From Capra hircus (Eukaryota; Chordata; Mammalia; Artiodactyla; Bovidae): a stretch of DNA of 64,000 nucleotides. Shown piece after piece: positions 10,312 to 20,925 of the stretch (positions within the stretch are counted from its first letter, which is position 1; each line of letters starts with the position of its first letter). The notes under the pieces are model-generated. The model was not told the origin of the DNA and did not search any database. It saw only the letters and a program-made list of their open reading frames with translations. Position numbers and translations under genes: made by a program. The DNA lies in NCBI RefSeq assembly GCF_001704415.2, contig NC_030822.1, forward strand, positions 56,289,345 through 56,353,344, written 5' to 3'.

Positions 10312-11935
10312 TCCCCTACTATGTGCTGGACTCTGATATAACTACTAGATTTACAAGGATGAATTATACAGGGTTTCTTTCCTTCAGAGGCTTACATTTC
10401 AGATTCTTGCGCGGGAGATAGTAAAACTAAGAACGCTGTGTGCTTAGAACCGTAACAGACATAGTTTGGGAGTACTACATAAGTATGAAAGAGGAATTCT
10501 CAAGCTCAGTTTGGAGACTGAGAGTCAGGAAAGAGTTTGAGAGGTTCTTGAGTTGGATCTTGAAGGAACAGTAAGAGAGAGCCATGTGGGTGGTATTAGG
10601 GATTTTTCCAGGTAGAGAGATGACATGTAGACAGATGTGGTGGCATCAAAGATACAGGGTGTTCTGGGAACTGCAGATAGTTTGGCGTGGTCGGGGGAAA
10701 AAGCCTTCGAGGGTACAGCAAAAAGTGAAGCTGGAGAAGGCACATGGGAATCAGATCCTGAAGGGTCAACTTGGTGATAATGAGGAGTCGAGGCTTTATC
10801 CCAGGGAGGGTATCAGTGCGGGTGCAGAGAATCTGATTGGCTATGCATGGAATGGATTGGGGATTAGAAACCAGAGGTAGGAGAGGAGTTAGGGAAGAGC
10901 CAGGCGGGGCGGGGGGTGCGGAACAGCTGGGATTATGAGGGCTTTAGCTAAGGTGTCTGCTGGTAGTTTGGGAGGAACTGGTTTCAGGAAGAGCATATTT
11001 TGAAGAGTATTTTGAAGAGCATAGAATTTCACGACTGAACTAGGAGCGAGAAGAGGGGAAGTCTAGACGAATGATCAAGCGCTGGCATGGTCACTTAGAT
11101 GGGTGATAGATATACTACCCAAGATAGGAAGTTTAGAAGGTGGACAGGGTTGGGAGTTGAAGACGCTGTGCTTAGCTTTGGAGGCAGCTGTCGCATGTCC
11201 AGGTGGAGACATCTCCTGTACTTGTTTGGAGCCGTGGCTGTGATGAGCTCTCCTAAGATTGGATAAGGAGAGAAGAGGCCAGAACCTGAGGGAACGTCAA
11301 CAGTTAAAGGTAGACAGAAGATGATGTACCAGGGGCAGGATGGAAGAAGGAACTGTCAAGTTTTGAGGAAAACCAGCTAAGACTCTTGGGATCCAAGAGG
11401 GAAGGGAGTTCTAAGAAAGAAAGAAAGGAGCATTCTCAAATGCTACAGGGGGATCAGATTGCACAAAGGAGGCTGTTCATGGACACAGCACATAAGTATG
11501 TTCAGGGAAGCTCAGACTAACAATTTCAGCGCTGAGTGTGGAAACCAGTAGTAGTAGGTGAGGCAAATGGGGAATGCAGAATAGGAGAGTAGATATGTGT
11601 TTCAAGAGTGCAGCTGGTGAGACTAGGGCAAGAGAGGAGGAAGGGGAAATAAGATGTAGGGTTGAGGGAAATTTAAGTATATGTGTGTGTGTGTATATAT
11701 ATATATATACTTTTAAATGGGGAAGACTTGAGAAGGTTTATATAAAAACCAGAGGGATAGAAAGATGATGTGGTAGTGATCACTGAAGGAAGGAGGGCCA
11801 TGATGAAGGCCAGGATGGGATGTGGGCGTGGGGAGGGGGGCTTGATTTGGAGAGGAGAGGGAGAGAAAGCATTTGTCTTGGGATGGAGGTAATGAGAAAG
11901 CCTTGAGAAGAAGTACGGGTATAGGCTGGATTGTA
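10312..11935 (-). pseudogene. Long antisense L2 LINE with decayed reverse-transcriptase region
   Basis: About 1.6 kb of L2 in reverse order. It begins with the 3' end (CCTACTATGTGCTGGACTCT), passes through the GCCATGTGGGTGG block, AGCCAGG near 10898, the block with GTCCAGGTGGAGACATCTCC (11198-11217), and then AACCTGAGGGAACGTCAACA near 11284. That last block corresponds to the L2 reverse-transcriptase part near its GVPQGS-type motif, read on minus. At 11715-11745 GGGGAAGACTTGAGAAGGTT matches still further upstream L2 coding DNA. Stops and indels are frequent, so it is a dead LINE. A (TG)(TA) tract at 11680-11710 has grown inside it. The LTR that starts at 12024 lies just beyond it. Confidence 0.75.
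11680..11710. repeat. (TG)n(TA)n microsatellite
   Basis: TGTG run passing into TATA run, inside the antisense L2, where the expected sequence is a T/A-rich stretch. Confidence 0.85.
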
Positions 11936-12023
11936 TGTGGAGGAGCTGAGGACCCAGGAGATGGAGGTTGTTCTCTTTGCGAAAGTTGGAGTCCATGTTG
12001 TGTAAACCTGCTGACGCTGGATG

Positions 12024-12552
12024 TGATACCGACCAGGGTTCTTGGCCTTCCCCCAAACAATAGAAATTGGGCTAGAGGCCGGACAAGAAATTCAGGCAAG
12101 GCTTTACTGGGGCTCCTGAGGCTGCAGGAGGGAGCAAAAACAACTGACAGATTCCCTTTCTTGCTCCTCAAAGTGGGGTGAGCTGGCTCCTAATATGTGG
12201 TGAGGTTTAGGGTAGGTCCAGTGGTTAGGCCAGAGGGGCCCACTCCTTTGGTGATGTGGAGTGCAGCTGGCATGTAGTATCCTGTTTTTGCTCCAGTTCT
12301 TCAGAAGGGGTGGTTGGGTTTTTGGCCTTTTTGTATCTCGTTGCCCAGAATTTGCCCCAACTGCGCACGTGTGCAGTTATTTTTAGACCCTTATAGTTTC
12401 AGTGTATTCTGTTGGTCAAGGAGATGTTTGTCCAGATGCAACCACAGCAGCAAAGGGTTCCAGGTCCTAAGTCCCAGTGTGTCTCAGATGGAGCTGGAGG
12501 GAGACATGGAAAGGTTTGAAAGTCCCTCCCGGGGTGAGGTGGGGGCTGCTCA
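12024..12552 (-). mobile_element. Endogenous retrovirus solo LTR (bovid ERV), copy 1
   Basis: About 0.53 kb that matches, in opposite orientation, the copy at 32159-32685. On the minus strand it has a TATA-like ACTATAAGGG (12388-12397) and an AGTAAA variant of the poly(A) signal (12103-12108), followed by GCCTTGCCTGAATTTCTTGT and GGCCTCTAGCCC. It ends in GGTCGGTATCA, with a terminal CA. There is no gag, pol or env beside it, so it is a solo LTR. The 5' edge is approximate, and I could not find a convincing target duplication. The 127- to 152-codon minus-strand frames across its edge are chance frames. Confidence 0.75.
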
Positions 12553-12734
12553 GAAGATTATGGAGAACACCCAGCTATGGGTGGCAACCTCACATTGCAC
12601 TGACCTGGCCACAGTCCCCCTGGCCTCTCGGGGGCAGTAGACTGAACCCTCCTCTTTCCCAGATGGACGCTTTGCTCCCGAGGAGTCCTTGATCTTTCTT
12701 CTCTTTTAGAGGGGTAGCGGATCATTATATCATG

Positions 12735-12895
12735 ATCATTTAGAGCCAAAGGGACTTCAGAGGGCATACAGACTAGCCTTCCCATCTTATAAATCAGGAA
12801 ACTAAGGCTCAGAAAAATGAAGTGATTTGCTCAAGTCCAAGGCCAGGACTGAGCCCCAGGCTCTGACCTGCAGCATGGGGCTCTTTTCTGTATCC
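12735..12895 (-). mobile_element. MIR-type SINE fragment
   Basis: The run TTAGAGCCAAAGGGACTTCA, AATCAGGAAACTAAGGCTCA, AAGTGATTTGCTCAAGTCC and then CAGGACTGAGCCCCAGGCTC is the reverse complement of a MIR-related core SINE. Confidence 0.75.
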
Positions 12896-12964
12896 TTGCT
12901 GCCTCCTTGATAAGGATTATGAATAAATTCCATGCATTGTAAATGCCCTTAATATCCTATTATG

Positions 12965-13307
12965 GGGGCTTCCTTGGTAGCTCCGTTGGTAAAGAATCCC
13001 CCTGCAATGCAGGAGCCCCTAGTTTGATTCCTGGATCGGGAAGATCCTCTGGAGAAGGGATAGGTTACCCACTTGAGTGTTCTTGGGCTTCCCTGGTGGC
13101 TCAGTTGGTAAAGAATCCGCCTGCAATACGGGAGACCTGGGTTCGATCCTTGTCGGAAAGACCCCCTGGAGGAGGGCGTGGCAACCCACTCACTCCAGTA
13201 TTCTTGCCTGGAGAATCCCATGGACCAGAGGAGTCTGGTGGGCTGCAGTCCATGGGGTTGCAAAGAGTCAGACACAACTGAGCAACTGATCACACAGCAC
13301 ACACATG
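12965..13307 (+). mobile_element. Dimeric Bov-tA SINE with exact 10-bp target-site duplication
   Basis: Two tRNA-like heads in tandem: the first from 12965, the second from 13085 directly after TGAGTGTTCTT of the first body, then one full BovA body and 3' tail. The exact duplication TCCTATTATG at 12955-12964 and 13308-13317 shows that both heads arrived as one insertion. Long frames on both strands (112 and 117 codons) are SINE artefacts. Confidence 0.95.
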
Positions 13308-13317
13308 TCCTATTATG

Positions 13318-14559
13318 AACACTGTGAATCCAGTGCCATTTTCTTTTTTTTCCAACTTTTTTCCCCTCCTCTCTGCCAGGTTCAAGCAGTTTCAGCTGCT
13401 GAAAATAAGTAGGCTTATCTATTTTTTCCTAAGTGGAGCTGATGTTTGATTAGATGAGAATATTAGTTGGGACTTGTAAAAAGGTAGAGCTTAAATGGTG
13501 AAATGTTTGAAATTTCTAGTCTTAGAAACTATCTAATTTGAAAGATAGATGGATTTATTCATTCATGCATATATTCATTCTAAGTTTCGATTATTCCATA
13601 TTTCCAGAGTAAGTGCCTGGTAGGTGCCAGGCACTGTAATGCTGTAGTAGCGTGAATTCCCATATCTCTCTGAATGCCTGTCGAGAGTTAGCTCTCCTAT
13701 TATACCCTCTCCATCTAGGATATCAAGTTTAATATCGCTAACTTGTGAATGCCTCCTTGGGATCTGCCACCTCCAGCCTTGGCCTAGGCAAGAACTAAGA
13801 ATCAGATAGTAGCATGTCTTTTAGTTAAACACAGACTTGCCAGGAGTTATTTAGTGTGGAGCAGGGGACCTTTAATTAATTACCATTGTTTATAATACAT
13901 TTTCCTCCTTTGTTTCCAAGAATAAGAATTATTCAGCAGTATGATTAATAAATAAAACATAAAAGGTCAGTTACGGTTGCCCTGGTAACTGTATTTCTCA
14001 GCAAGTATTTTGTTTGCCATGAAATATGTCCTGGGTGATTTACTGGAAATCAGACTCTGAATGTCATGACTTTTTGCATTTGAGTTTCTTATGCACTCAT
14101 TTAGGAGTGACAGTTTTGTAGGATTTTTTGGGGGGGGTTGGATTTTAAAGCTGTGTGTGTGCTGGGGATCCTTGTGTATGTATATTTTTCTTTTTTTGGT
14201 AAATCACAGAAAACTGTGATTACAGTGAATCTACTTGAATCAAAAAGATCTACCAAGTCTAATGTGGGACTTAGGAGGATTTGAATAATTTGGGGAGGGT
14301 ACATGAAATTTCTTAAAACTGGAATATTTTTCTGTAAAATTATACAAAGTGTATTTTCTAATAAATGATCAGGAATGTGTTAAAACATACCTTTTGATTT
14401 AATTCCTATGCAATTAATTTTGAGTAGAATAAATTATTCTTAAAAAAGTATTAAAGATGAAAATCAAAATCATTAAGCAATTAAAGCAATTGCTACCTTG
14501 AAGATTTTTGGTAGTATGAATTATAGTTAAGTGGATAATTAAAGAAAAAACTTTAGCAT
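13318..14559. other. 1.2 kb, mostly without recognised feature
   Basis: Contains a short antisense L2 3' end near 13550-13645 (TTATTCATTCATGCATATAT, then GTGCCAGGCACTGTAATGC). The rest, including a TTTAATTAATTACC homeodomain-like AT motif near 13870, is unassigned. Runs of T and G at 14128-14138. Confidence 0.45.
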
Positions 14560-15090
14560 ATTCTGTGACCCCAAACAAAAACCTACTTCAAGGAATTCAG
14601 CTTACAGAAATAGTTTAAATAAACACAGTAGGATGTAACTGCTACGTTGTTTTTAATGGCAAAAAAATTGTAAATAACCCAAATGTCCATCAGTAAGAGA
14701 CTGGTTAAGTAAATTATGGTCTGTCCATATAATAGAATACTGTGCAGCCATTAAAAGGAGTGATGTTGATTTATGTCTACTGACAGGAAAAGATTTTCAA
14801 GATGTATATCAGTAGGTTGCAAAAAAGCCCCTTGCAGAACACTATGTATGTAGAATGATCCTATTTTTCTTAAAAACTTATGTTTTGTGTATAATCTATA
14901 ATGCATACTAGCTAATTAGTATATTCATGTAAAATTTGAAGAACAAACATAAAGCTGTTAAAAAAGGGTATGTCTGGAGAGTGGGATTATGAAGGACTTT
15001 TACTTTCTAAGTTATACTTGCATGTTGTTTGAAATTTCTATAATGAATATGGAATACCTTTGTAATTAGAAAGAAAAGATGCAAAGCCTG
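14560..15090 (+). mobile_element. L1 LINE, 3' end fragment (older type)
   Basis: Reads as the end of L1 ORF2 and the 3' UTR: AATGTCCATCAGTAAGAGAC, TAATAGAATACTGTGCAGCC, ATTAAAAGGAGTGATG, then GAGTGGGATTATGAAGGACT and TTTACTTTCTAAGTTATAC, ending in TTTGTAATTAGAAAGAAAAG. 5'-truncated by more than 5 kb. Confidence 0.9.
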
Positions 15091-15241
15091 CTGTTTAAAA
15101 GGTCTAAAAAAAATCTGTTGAAATGGACACTGCGTGTAAATATAGTAGGCTTTATAGAAACCTTATATTTATGGTTTGTTTTTGTCTAGATACCTTGGAC
15201 TTTGAAGAAGCATTATATTTATGTCTCTATACCCTTTACAC

Positions 15242-15354
15242 TTGGACGTGAAGTTGGCAAACTTTGGGAGATGGTGAGGGAAAGAGAGGCCTGGCATGCT
15301 GCAGTCCATGGGGTCGCAAAAAGCTGGACATGACTGGGTGACTGAACAACAACA
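15242..15354 (+). mobile_element. BovB LINE, 113-bp 3' end with target-site duplication
   Basis: Heavily 5'-truncated BovB. It starts at TTGGACGTGAAGTTGGCAAA, goes through GCTGCAGTCCATGGGGTCGC and ends in GACTGAACAACAACAA. ACCCTTTACAC (15231-15241) and ACCCTTTATAC (15355-15365) match at 10 of 11 positions and mark the insertion. Confidence 0.88.
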
Positions 15355-15365
15355 ACCCTTTATAC

Positions 15366-16228
15366 TGACTGATATTTACCACTTTCCTAGATATCCACTA
15401 GCTGTTTTATTTTCTCATTTCATTTGCATTTCAGTGTACTTTCTCCGTAGATTATCACTTTGCAAGGCAGCCTTTTTTATTTCTATTATTTCGCTGCTAT
15501 CATTTATGCTTTAATGTCTTGCTTTTTTTGTTAAAAGAATTTTTTTCATGGCCCAAATGCTGGCTTTCTTTTATTTTAAAGTTATATAAACTCTGTAAAC
15601 CATGGAATTCAGGAATAGAATTTGTGGTCTTCAGGATTTCATCTGCTTGTGATTTGCTAGCTCCTGACTCTGTTGCACCAAATGTCTAGGTTTCTCTGTG
15701 TGTGTGTGTCTGTCTGTTTGATCCTAGTCTCTGCCTGGACCCCAACTGCATCAGCAGTCTGGAGAAGAGGCTTGTGTAGAACAATCAGTTTGTGTTTTTT
15801 GGAGAGGAGTCATCAATGCAAATAGGATTAGGAAGAAACTACACACGGGCCAGCCCTTTATTGCCGTTTTCAGTGTATAAGCTCAGTGTGTTAGCGCACG
15901 GAGTGGAGCAGAAAAGACCCTTGCTGTGAGTGAGGCTGTTTCAGTACAGTGATGATGTCTGTGGGGATAAAGCTGCGCTCCGAGGAAGATCTTAGGTCAC
16001 ACTGCTGACACTGTGGGTATGTTTTACGGATCTGGTGACATAATACAAATTTAGCTTTACATTTTTATTTTCTCCCCTTCTGCCTTGGCTACATAAAGCT
16101 AGATAGGTAATTCCTTTTTTTTTTTTTTAAATATCCATTAGATTCTTGTCCTTGGGAAGAGTGTAAAAACATGCTTTTGAAAAAGTTTTAAAACAAGTGA
16201 TTATTATACCAGGGGTTAAGATTTAAGG
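15366..16228. other. No recognised transposon
   Basis: Contains a short (GT)n at about 15693-15710 and a T run at 16113-16128. No gene or RNA seen. Confidence 0.4.
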
Positions 16229-16528
16229 CAGTGCTTTTTTCAAAAAAATTTAGACCACAACCCATGCAGTCATATACACAATAAATTGCTATGTTCAGTG
16301 TGCCTTGCTTTTTTAAATGTACTTTCATGTTTTTCTTTTCCCTTTTCTGTCGATCCTAACCCATCTCTGTATCTTGTCCACTGTAATAATCTCTCCATTC
16401 ATTTTTGTATCCTGTCTTACCCTGCTGTGCCCTACTCTCTTCTCGCCATCCATTTCTAGTCTTATTTCATTTAAACAAATGCTGGGTGGGACCCATTCAA
16501 TTTAAGGCCCACCGTTTGAAAATCACTG
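16229..16528. mobile_element. hAT-like non-autonomous DNA transposon
   Basis: Begins CAGTGCTTTTTTCAAAAAAA, followed by GACCACAACCC, and ends GGGTGGGACCCATTCAATTT, GGCCCACCGTTTGAAAATCACTG. The termini are inverted CAGTG/CACTG with matching inner sequence, the pattern of Charlie-type hAT elements. Flanking 8-mers are too decayed to show a clean duplication. No transposase frame. Confidence 0.7.
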
Positions 16529-17538
16529 ATGGGAAGGATGACAAATTGCAGTAAATGAATTTGCCAAAGGGCTTGGATGTTATATTTATTTCTTGAGTGT
16601 TGTCTGCCATTTCCTGTGGAAGTCAGTGTGTTAGCTCTCAGTTATGGTTTGTCCTCATGGCTTGATTGAGAGTGTAGTAGGATGTAAACATTAAGCCACC
16701 TCATTTTGAGATATGTAATTGTTGCTCTAAGCCATCTTTCTTCTGGGAAAGTTTTTAACCCGGACATCTTTATCATCCAGAGGCTCTTATCATGTAAATG
16801 TTGAGCAGTCCAAGTAGGTAATGATGCTAATAAAGTCTGCATTTTCTCAGTGTGAGTGATGCACTACGGAGTGTTTAATTCCAGGATCGGTTTCTCCTAC
16901 CACCCAGCATGTTTATGGTCCCCTCTTGCTGCCATCTACTAATTTGCATAGAGAATAGAAATCCATTGTCATGTCTGACTAAGCCTCTGGGCCTAAGCCT
17001 CAAAAGTGAGGTAAATATGCTTCTGAGGGGGGGAAAAAGCAAACAAACAAGCAAATCCCCAATCCCCCCCAGTATACTTGAAAGCCACCTGGAGATGACC
17101 TTGGATTATATGGCCTCAGTCTTCTTTTATTAGTGATAATTTAGTGTTGACTTTGCTCCTGAACAAGTCTGTAGCTGAATTTTTAGTTTTTAGATTATAG
17201 AATCAGAACATATATTCTTGAGACACTGGGTAGAGTACAGACACTCTGTATATCTTTTATTTACTGTAGAAGCCAGCTCTGTGTCAGAACATAATTGATC
17301 CTTGATAGTATATTGATTTGATTTGAATGTGATTGCATATTAAATCCTGAGACTTGCTAATACTATAAGAATTTTAAAATTTATGAAGTGCTTACTCTTA
17401 GTACATATTCATCTTGTTGTGTTCTCACAACTGCTCAAGGAGGTTCTTTTTCTAGTGATAACTTTGTTTAATTGATACTTGTGGGAATTTAAAAAATATT
17501 TACATAAACTAATTTTTGGGGGGTGGGGTGGGGTAGTG
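16529..17538. other. 1 kb, largely unassigned
   Basis: 17375-17470 resembles a decayed antisense MIR (GAAGTGCTTACTCTTAGTAC, GTTCTCACAACTGCTCAAGG). The rest holds nothing I recognise. Confidence 0.35.
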
Positions 17539-17663
17539 CCAGGCCACAATACTGGAGTGGGTAGCTGTTCCCTTCTCCAGAGGAGCTTCCCAACCCAGGG
17601 GTTGAACCCAGGTCTCCCACATTGCAGGCGGATTCTTTATCAGCTGAGCCACCAGGGAAGCCC
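17539..17663 (-). mobile_element. Bov-tA SINE, head-only fragment
   Basis: Minus-strand tRNA-like head plus the first part of the body, from GGGCTTCCCTGGTGGCTCAG on minus near 17663 to CAATACTGG near 17545. The BovA 3' half is missing, so it is 3'-truncated, or the head unit of a dimer. Confidence 0.9.
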
Positions 17664-18225
17664 GCCGTTCTGTAAATGTTGGCAAATGCACAGAATCGTT
17701 TCACTATGACTACCACAGTCAGGATTCCGCTCCCTCACTTACCCACACCCCCTTGTGCTGTCGCTTGGCATTCAAACCTTTTCCCCACCCTTTTAAAAGA
17801 ATTTGTGGTTTAATTTGATTTTTAAAAGACATGTATAGTATTTTAATGAAATTATTTGTAAAATAAACCTTTCATTTTGAATGTGAGTCAATAAAATTTT
17901 GCAGTGATGCAAAGTGAAAATATAAAGGAATCAGTAAAAATTCACATTTTTAAATTCAGAAGACATATCTGAAAAGACATTAAAAATATTCATATGCTTT
18001 ACCTTTATTTTGTTCTTTATGCAGAGGGTTTACTAAATTCGCCAAGACTATCATGAAGGAAAAAAAAAAACCCACTCTTTGACATCTTTTGAATTGATAC
18101 TTGGAGTACTGTGATTAATCATGATGTATGCATATCTGCATCTGTTCTTAAGAGGGTAGAAAGTCTGCTTCCTTTAATGTTAAATTTACTAATCTAAGCC
18201 CTTTAGTATACATTTAAAGAATGCA
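17664..18225. other. No recognised feature
   Basis: AT-rich sequence with an A run at about 18060-18071. No repeat family or coding signal seen. Confidence 0.4.
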
Positions 18226-18332
18226 CTTTAGTCCACCTGACTTTAATTCATTCAAACTCTGAAATAAGTAGCCACCGACCTGTTCTCCATTCCTATAGTT
18301 TTGTGTCTTTTCTAGCATGTCATCCAAGTGGA

Positions 18333-18555
18333 GGGCTTCCTAGGGTGCTCAGTGGTAAAGAATCCACCTGCCAAGCAGGTGACGCCTGTTCTGTCTCTGG
18401 GCTAGGAAGCTCCCCTGGAGAAGGAAATGGCAACCCACTCCAGTATTCTTGCCTGGAGAATCTCATGGACAGAGGAGCCTGACAGTCTACAGTCCATGGG
18501 GTCACAGAGAGTTGGACACAACTTGGTAACTAAGCAGCAGCAGCAGCAGCAACAG
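18333..18555 (+). mobile_element. Bov-tA SINE inside L1, with CAG-rich tail
   Basis: Plus-strand copy ending in AAGCAGCAGCAGCAGCAGCA. Flanks CATCCAAGTGGA (18321-18332) and CATATAAGTGGA (18556-18567) match at 10 of 12, and removing the SINE restores a continuous L1 text. The tail has become a CAG triplet microsatellite. Confidence 0.93.
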
Positions 18556-19000
18556 CATATAAGTGGAATCATCCTGGATACAATCATTCGATTCAGTCTT
18601 CTTTCACTTAACCTTTTGCACCTGAAAGTCATCAGTGTTGTTTGTTATCATCAGTAGTTCATTCCATTATATTGCTGTTATATTCCATTGTATGGATATA
18701 CTGCAGGTTATCCATTCATCTATTGACAGACATTTAGGCTGTTTCCAGTTTTGGCAATCTCAGTAATGCAACTATAAATATTTGTGTACAGCTCTTTTTG
18801 TGGATATAAGTTTTCATTTCTCTTGGTTATATGCCTACAGCAGAGATGACCAGGCCATATAGTAAGTGTAACTTCTAATAGGTTTAACTTTAATAAGAAC
18901 TGCCCAAACTGATTTCCAGAGTGGCTACACCATTTTTCATTCCTACCAGAATGCATAAGCATTTCATTTGCTGTGCATCCTCATCAGCACTTAAAAATAT

Positions 19001-19002
<2 letters not shown>

Positions 19003-19044
<42 letters not shown>

Positions 19045-19052
19045 CTGTGTGT
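19003..19052. repeat. (TG)n microsatellite in L1
   Basis: About 20 TG units with a short CC interruption near the end, at the point where L1 normally has a T-rich run. Confidence 0.95.
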
Positions 19053-19749
19053 TAATTTTAGTCACTGTAATATATAGTGGTATCCCATTATGGTTTTATT
19101 TTATCTTTCTCTAATGACTGCTGTTGTTGAGCATCTTTTCATGTGCTTATTTGCCATCTGTATTTCTTCTTTGGTGAAATGTTGTCTATTCAGATATTTT
19201 GTCCATTTTTTAAAAATTGTTTTTTTTTTTACTGTTGAATATTGAAAGTACTGGATATAAGCCCTTTGTCAGATGTGCGATTTGCATTTATTTTGTCACA
19301 GTGTGTAGCTTGTCTTTTTCTTCTCTTAATAGTGTCTTTTTACTGAGTTTTTAGTTTTTATGAAGTCTAGTTTATCAGTTTTGTCTTTTATGGATTGTGC
19401 CTTTGATGAAGTAACTAAGAACTTACTGCTTAATCCAAGGTCATGAGGATTCTGTCTAGTTTACTTGTAAAAGTTTTATAGTTTTACATTTTACATTTAG
19501 GTCTGTGATTCATTTTGAGTTATTTTTTGTATAATATAGTAAGTATGGATTGAAATTTATCTTTTTTGCATATGAATGTTCACTTGTTTCTGAACCATTT
19601 GTTGAAAAGAGAATCCTTTCCTTTGAATTGTCTTTGTACGTTTGTCAAAAATCAATTGGCCATATTTGTGTGGTTCTATTTTTGGACCTTCTTTTGGTTT
19701 AATTGATTAATATGAATATCTTTTTGCCAGTTGTGGTAAATACTTTTTA

Positions 19750-19858
19750 AACTTCAGATTACTGATGAGGAAACTGAATGTCAGTCAAATTAAATGCCTT
19801 GCAAATAGTTGAACCAGTGCTCAGACTGGTTTGTCTGGCATCAAAACCCATGTTATAT
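19750..19858 (-). mobile_element. MIR SINE fragment
   Basis: TTACTGATGAGGAAACTGAA, AAATGCCTTGCAAATAG, ACCAGTGCTCAGACTGGTTT, reverse complement of MIR. Abuts the end of the L1. Confidence 0.75.
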
Positions 19859-20494
19859 TGAGAAGTTGTTTTGCCATCTTAGTTATTTTGCTCCTGGTTT
19901 AAATTTTTGGTTCTAAGGAACTGTTTGTGCAGTATGTTTCTGAAAGGCTCGATGTGAGAAGTAGATTACATTGGATTATCTAAAATGTGAAATCAAAAGT
20001 TTTTTTTCTGCTTATGAGACTATTAATTAGTTATCAGACTATAATTAGTTATCAATACCTTTGACAAGGTATAACCTTCTTTCCTAAATCCAGGAACCGA
20101 TATGTCATTTTCCTTTAATTTAAAGAGAGCAATAGCAATACATGTTTCTCATATGGCAAGAAAAGAATGTTTAGGATTTGTGAATGTGAGGACACAGATG
20201 GGTGAGAGTGACTTAATCCAGATGGCTTATGCAGGGAACTTAGTAAGAGGTGAGAGTGATGCTACTGTGGCAGTGAATAATAAATTAACATTTCAATATT
20301 GGCAAACTGGGGAATTTTGAAGAATGTCATATTTAGTTAACTTCTGATTTTTAAAAACCAAGCTGTACATCGATAGGTTAATACCTGGGAGTGTGTGCAT
20401 GAGTGTTGCGTGCGCGCACACACACACATACCTATAAATGTGTAGTTTTTGAGAATTATCTGTAATGACTTCAGTCTAGGCACTCTGTGATTTT
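19859..20494. other. No recognised feature
   Basis: Includes a small CG/CA dinucleotide tract at 20408-20429. A 72-codon plus frame (20102-20320) has no motif I recognise. Confidence 0.4.
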
Positions 20495-20682
20495 TCTTAT
20501 TTTTAGAAACTGAGGTGTAATTGTTACATAATATATTAATTTCAGGTGTACAACATAATGATTTGATATTCATACACATTGAAAAATGCTCACCATAGTA
20601 AGTCTAGTTAATATCCATCACCAACATAGAGCAATTTTTCTCTTTTTTTTCTTGTGTTCAGTACTTTTAACATGGCACTCTA
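20495..20682 (-). mobile_element. L1 LINE 3' UTR fragment, antisense
   Basis: GAGGTGTAATTGTTACATAA, TTTCAGGTGTACAACATAAT, GATTTGATATTCATACAC, AATATCCATCACCAACATAG is the reverse of a mammalian L1 3' UTR. It ends where the next Bov-tA's target duplication begins. Confidence 0.85.
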
Positions 20683-20691
20683 TTCTTAAAT

Positions 20692-20916
20692 GGCTTCCCT
20701 TGCAGCCTAGCTGGTAAAGAATCCGAGTGCAATGTAGGAGACCTGAGTTAGATTCCTGGGTCAGGAAGATTCCCTGAAGAAGGAAGTGGCAACTCACTCC
20801 AATATTCTTGCCTGGGAAAGCCCATAGACAGAGTAGCCCGGTGGGCTACAGTCCATGAAATCACAGAGAGTTGGACACGACTGAGCTCCTGACACTTTCA
20901 CACTTTCACTTCACTG
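20692..20916 (+). mobile_element. Bov-tA SINE with exact 9-bp target-site duplication
   Basis: Complete plus-strand copy with a CACTTTCACACTTTCACTTC-type tail. TTCTTAAAT occurs at 20683-20691 and 20917-20925. Confidence 0.94.
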
Positions 20917-20925
20917 TTCTTAAAT

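Larger units (their letters stand above)
18226..19740 (-). pseudogene. L1 LINE fragment, antisense, ORF2 C-terminal region
   Basis: The plus strand shows the reversed order of L1: TATTCCATTGTATGGATATA, TTATCCATTCATCTATTGAC, TTATATGCCTACAG, CAGAGTGGCTACACCATTTT, TTGTTGAGCATCTTTTCATG, ATAAGCCCTTTGTCAGATGT, TTTAGGTCTGTGATTCATTT and CCATTTGTTGAAAAGAG. That is the C-terminal third of ORF2, with many stops. A Bov-tA (18333-18555) and a (TG)n tract (19003-19052) have entered it. Confidence 0.9.

Noticed and set aside
11673..12171. 127- and 152-codon minus-strand frames
   Set aside because: They cross the edge between an antisense L2 and a solo LTR. The proline-rich peptide comes from C/T-rich L2 sequence and matches no gene.
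12943..13302. Overlapping 112- and 117-codon open frames on both strands
   Set aside because: Both run through a dimeric Bov-tA SINE, and similar peptides (phrases such as GFSRQEYWSG and NPLQYSCLENP) recur in frame across almost every Bov-tA copy in the window. They are SINE artefacts, not proteins.
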